This document shows positions 62,997 through 64,000 of a stretch of DNA of 64,000 nucleotides, one piece after another. The translations under genes and the position numbers were made by a program. Under the pieces are notes generated by a model that was not told the DNA's origin, made no database searches, and was given only the letters and a program-made list of their open reading frames with translations. Location of the stretch: the NCBI GenBank assembly GCA_030527545.1, contig JAUNAP010000002.1, positions 248,001 through 312,000 of the forward strand. The letters are read 5' to 3'. The first letter of the stretch is position 1; each line of letters opens with the position of its first letter. The stretch comes from Actinomycetaceae bacterium (GTDB lineage: Bacteria > Actinomycetota > Actinomycetes > Actinomycetales > Actinomycetaceae).

Positions 62997-64000
62997 ATGA
63001 GCACACCATCGACAGGGCGAGTCACTCTGCCCATCCAAGACGACCTCACTGTCCCCGTTTCAGATGTCATCGACGCCTTCGGTGCTGACGCGGTGCGCAA
63101 CTCGGACGGCACATGGCTGCCCGACGATGTCGCCGACCTGGGCATCGACGTGTACGAGACGTATTTCCCGGGCAGGGGTGACCAAGAGTGGGCCCAAGAT
63201 CACGTCGACATGTGCCCCCAGATCTTCCTCACCTCGGCGCGCACCCCGGCCCTGGCTGACGGCCCTCTCGACATCGACCTTATGGGCGGCTATCTCGCCG
63301 ACCAGATCCGCCCCAACACGACGTGCGATCGCGCCAAGTATTGGCAAGTCATCGACCGCACGACAGGTGGCGTGGTCGAGCCGGAGAGGTGGCGACTTAT
63401 CGACGGAGACACGCCGATCGTTCGGGTCGATAACGCCTGCGACGGCCACGTCTACCAGGCGACCTTCCTTGCCTATCAGCAGTGGGATCCCACGCAGATG
63501 TACAACTACATCACGAACAACTGGGAGGAAGACCCCACCAGGTATAAGGAGATCCCCTACGACATCCGTCACGAGGCCGTGTGGGAGCGGGCCAAGGAGC
63601 GTTTTGCGCAGTGGCTCGAGGACCACCCCGACGTCACCGTCGTGCGGTTCACGACCTTCTTCTATCACTTCACGCTCGTGTTCAACGCCGAGCGTCGCGA
63701 GCAGTTCGTCGACTGGTTCGGCTACACCGCTTCCGTTTCCCCCGAGGCCATCGAGGCCTTCGAGGCCGAAACCGGCCTCAGCGTGACGCCGGAGGACTTT
63801 GTGCAGGCCGGCACCCACGCGTCGAGCTTCGTGCCCCCCACGCCCGTGTTTGCCGCCTGGATCGACTTCCAGTCGCGCTTCGTGCGTTCGCGCATCGCGA
63901 TCCTCACCCAGATGGCCCACGACGCCGGCAAGCGGGCGTTCATGTTCCTAGGCGACAACTGGATCGGCACGGAACCCTACGTCCCCGGATTCGGTGAATG
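62997..64000 (+). CDS. GH112 galactosyl phosphorylase (lacto-N-biose/galacto-N-biose type), 5' part
   Basis: From ATG 62997 (GAGGGGGAGC upstream) the frame is open to the window end: 334 codons of a protein that is usually ~720-750. TLPIQDDLTVPVSD, YETYFPGRGDQEWAQDH, WQVIDRTTGGVVEPERW, WDPTQMYNYIT, and VVRFTTFFYHFTLVFN with DWFGYTASVSP match bifidobacterial GLNBP, which phosphorolyses galactosyl-beta-1,3-N-acetylhexosamines to galactose 1-phosphate. The GDNWIGTEPY segment probably holds the catalytic Asp. No signal peptide. The D-galactosyl-L-rhamnose phosphorylase subfamily cannot be excluded. Confidence 0.88.
   Translation, partial: MSTPSTGRVTLPIQDDLTVPVSDVIDAFGADAVRNSDGTWLPDDVADLGIDVYETYFPGRGDQEWAQDHVDMCPQIFLTSARTPALADGPLDIDLMGGYLADQIRPNTTCDRAKYWQVIDRTTGGVVEPERWRLIDGDTPIVRVDNACDGHVYQATFLAYQQWDPTQMYNYITNNWEEDPTRYKEIPYDIRHEAVWERAKERFAQWLEDHPDVTVVRFTTFFYHFTLVFNAERREQFVDWFGYTASVSPEAIEAFEAETGLSVTPEDFVQAGTHASSFVPPTPVFAAWIDFQSRFVRSRIAILTQMAHDAGKRAFMFLGDNWIGTEPYVPGFGE

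Noticed and set aside
1-64000. CRISPR arrays, insertion sequences, integrases, rRNA genes or prophage
   Set aside because: No regularly spaced repeats, transposase or integrase motifs, or rRNA sequence were seen on either strand.

Overview
This is a high-G+C actinobacterial chromosome segment with no plasmid or phage signs. The lineage is shown by several conserved features: a nuo operon followed by a polyprenyl diphosphate synthase and htpX; the tRNA-Thr, tRNA-Met, rpmG ... murB, aspC ... tRNA-Trp, secE, nusG, rplK, rplA order; an hspR-terminated dnaK operon with HAIR operators; and TANNNT -10 elements. The mix of complex I, a lacto-N-biose-type phosphorylase (GH112) and a copper nitrite reductase suits a host-associated member of the Actinomycetaceae or a relative. 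The genus cannot be fixed by reading alone.

Layout. 1-4.7 kb: end of the complex I operon (nuoL', nuoM, nuoN) translationally coupled to a polyprenyl diphosphate synthase, probably for the menaquinone side chain. 4.7-9.5 kb: rarD, fprA, htpX, a glycerophosphodiester phosphodiesterase, three tRNAs and rpmG. 9.5-13.9 kb: a short unknown locus with a 19-codon signal-peptide-like ORF, then a polyol locus (mannitol-type dehydrogenase, MFS permease, DeoR regulator). 14-19.9 kb: purT, ahpC-ahpF, murB and an aspartate-type aminotransferase. 19.9-24.3 kb: a tightly overlapping operon of a small membrane protein, a sensor kinase, a response regulator and a protein with two alpha/beta-hydrolase domains. 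24.3-27 kb: tRNA-Trp, secE, nusG, rplK, rplA. 27-34.6 kb: a Pro/Thr-rich secreted protein, an esterase, an M18 aminopeptidase, a GNAT enzyme and a heterodimeric ABC exporter. 34.6-40.7 kb: a ROK regulator divergent from a sugar ABC importer (no ATPase gene) and a GH13 alpha-glucosidase. 40.7-50 kb: dnaK-grpE-dnaJ-hspR, three small membrane proteins and clpB, with HAIR operators at dnaK and clpB. 50-56.8 kb: a long TetR-type protein, a serine hydrolase, xthA, pyrE, an SDR, a NagD-like phosphatase, a SpoU methylase and class II aldolase. 56.9-59.1 kb: a UDP-sugar pyrophosphorylase coupled to a second nucleotidyltransferase. 59.2-62.9 kb: two polytopic membrane proteins coupled to a nitrite reductase that carries its own fused cupredoxin. 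63-64 kb: the 5' part of a GH112 phosphorylase, cut by the window end.

The most notable points are the coupled nir cluster with a cupredoxin-NirK fusion, the sensor kinase/regulator/double-hydrolase operon, and a repeated promoter layout in which a -10 hexamer lies 6-7 nt before the start codon (about eleven genes), which predicts many leaderless mRNAs. I saw no CRISPR array, insertion sequence, rRNA or prophage, and no stretch over 300 bases without a gene.
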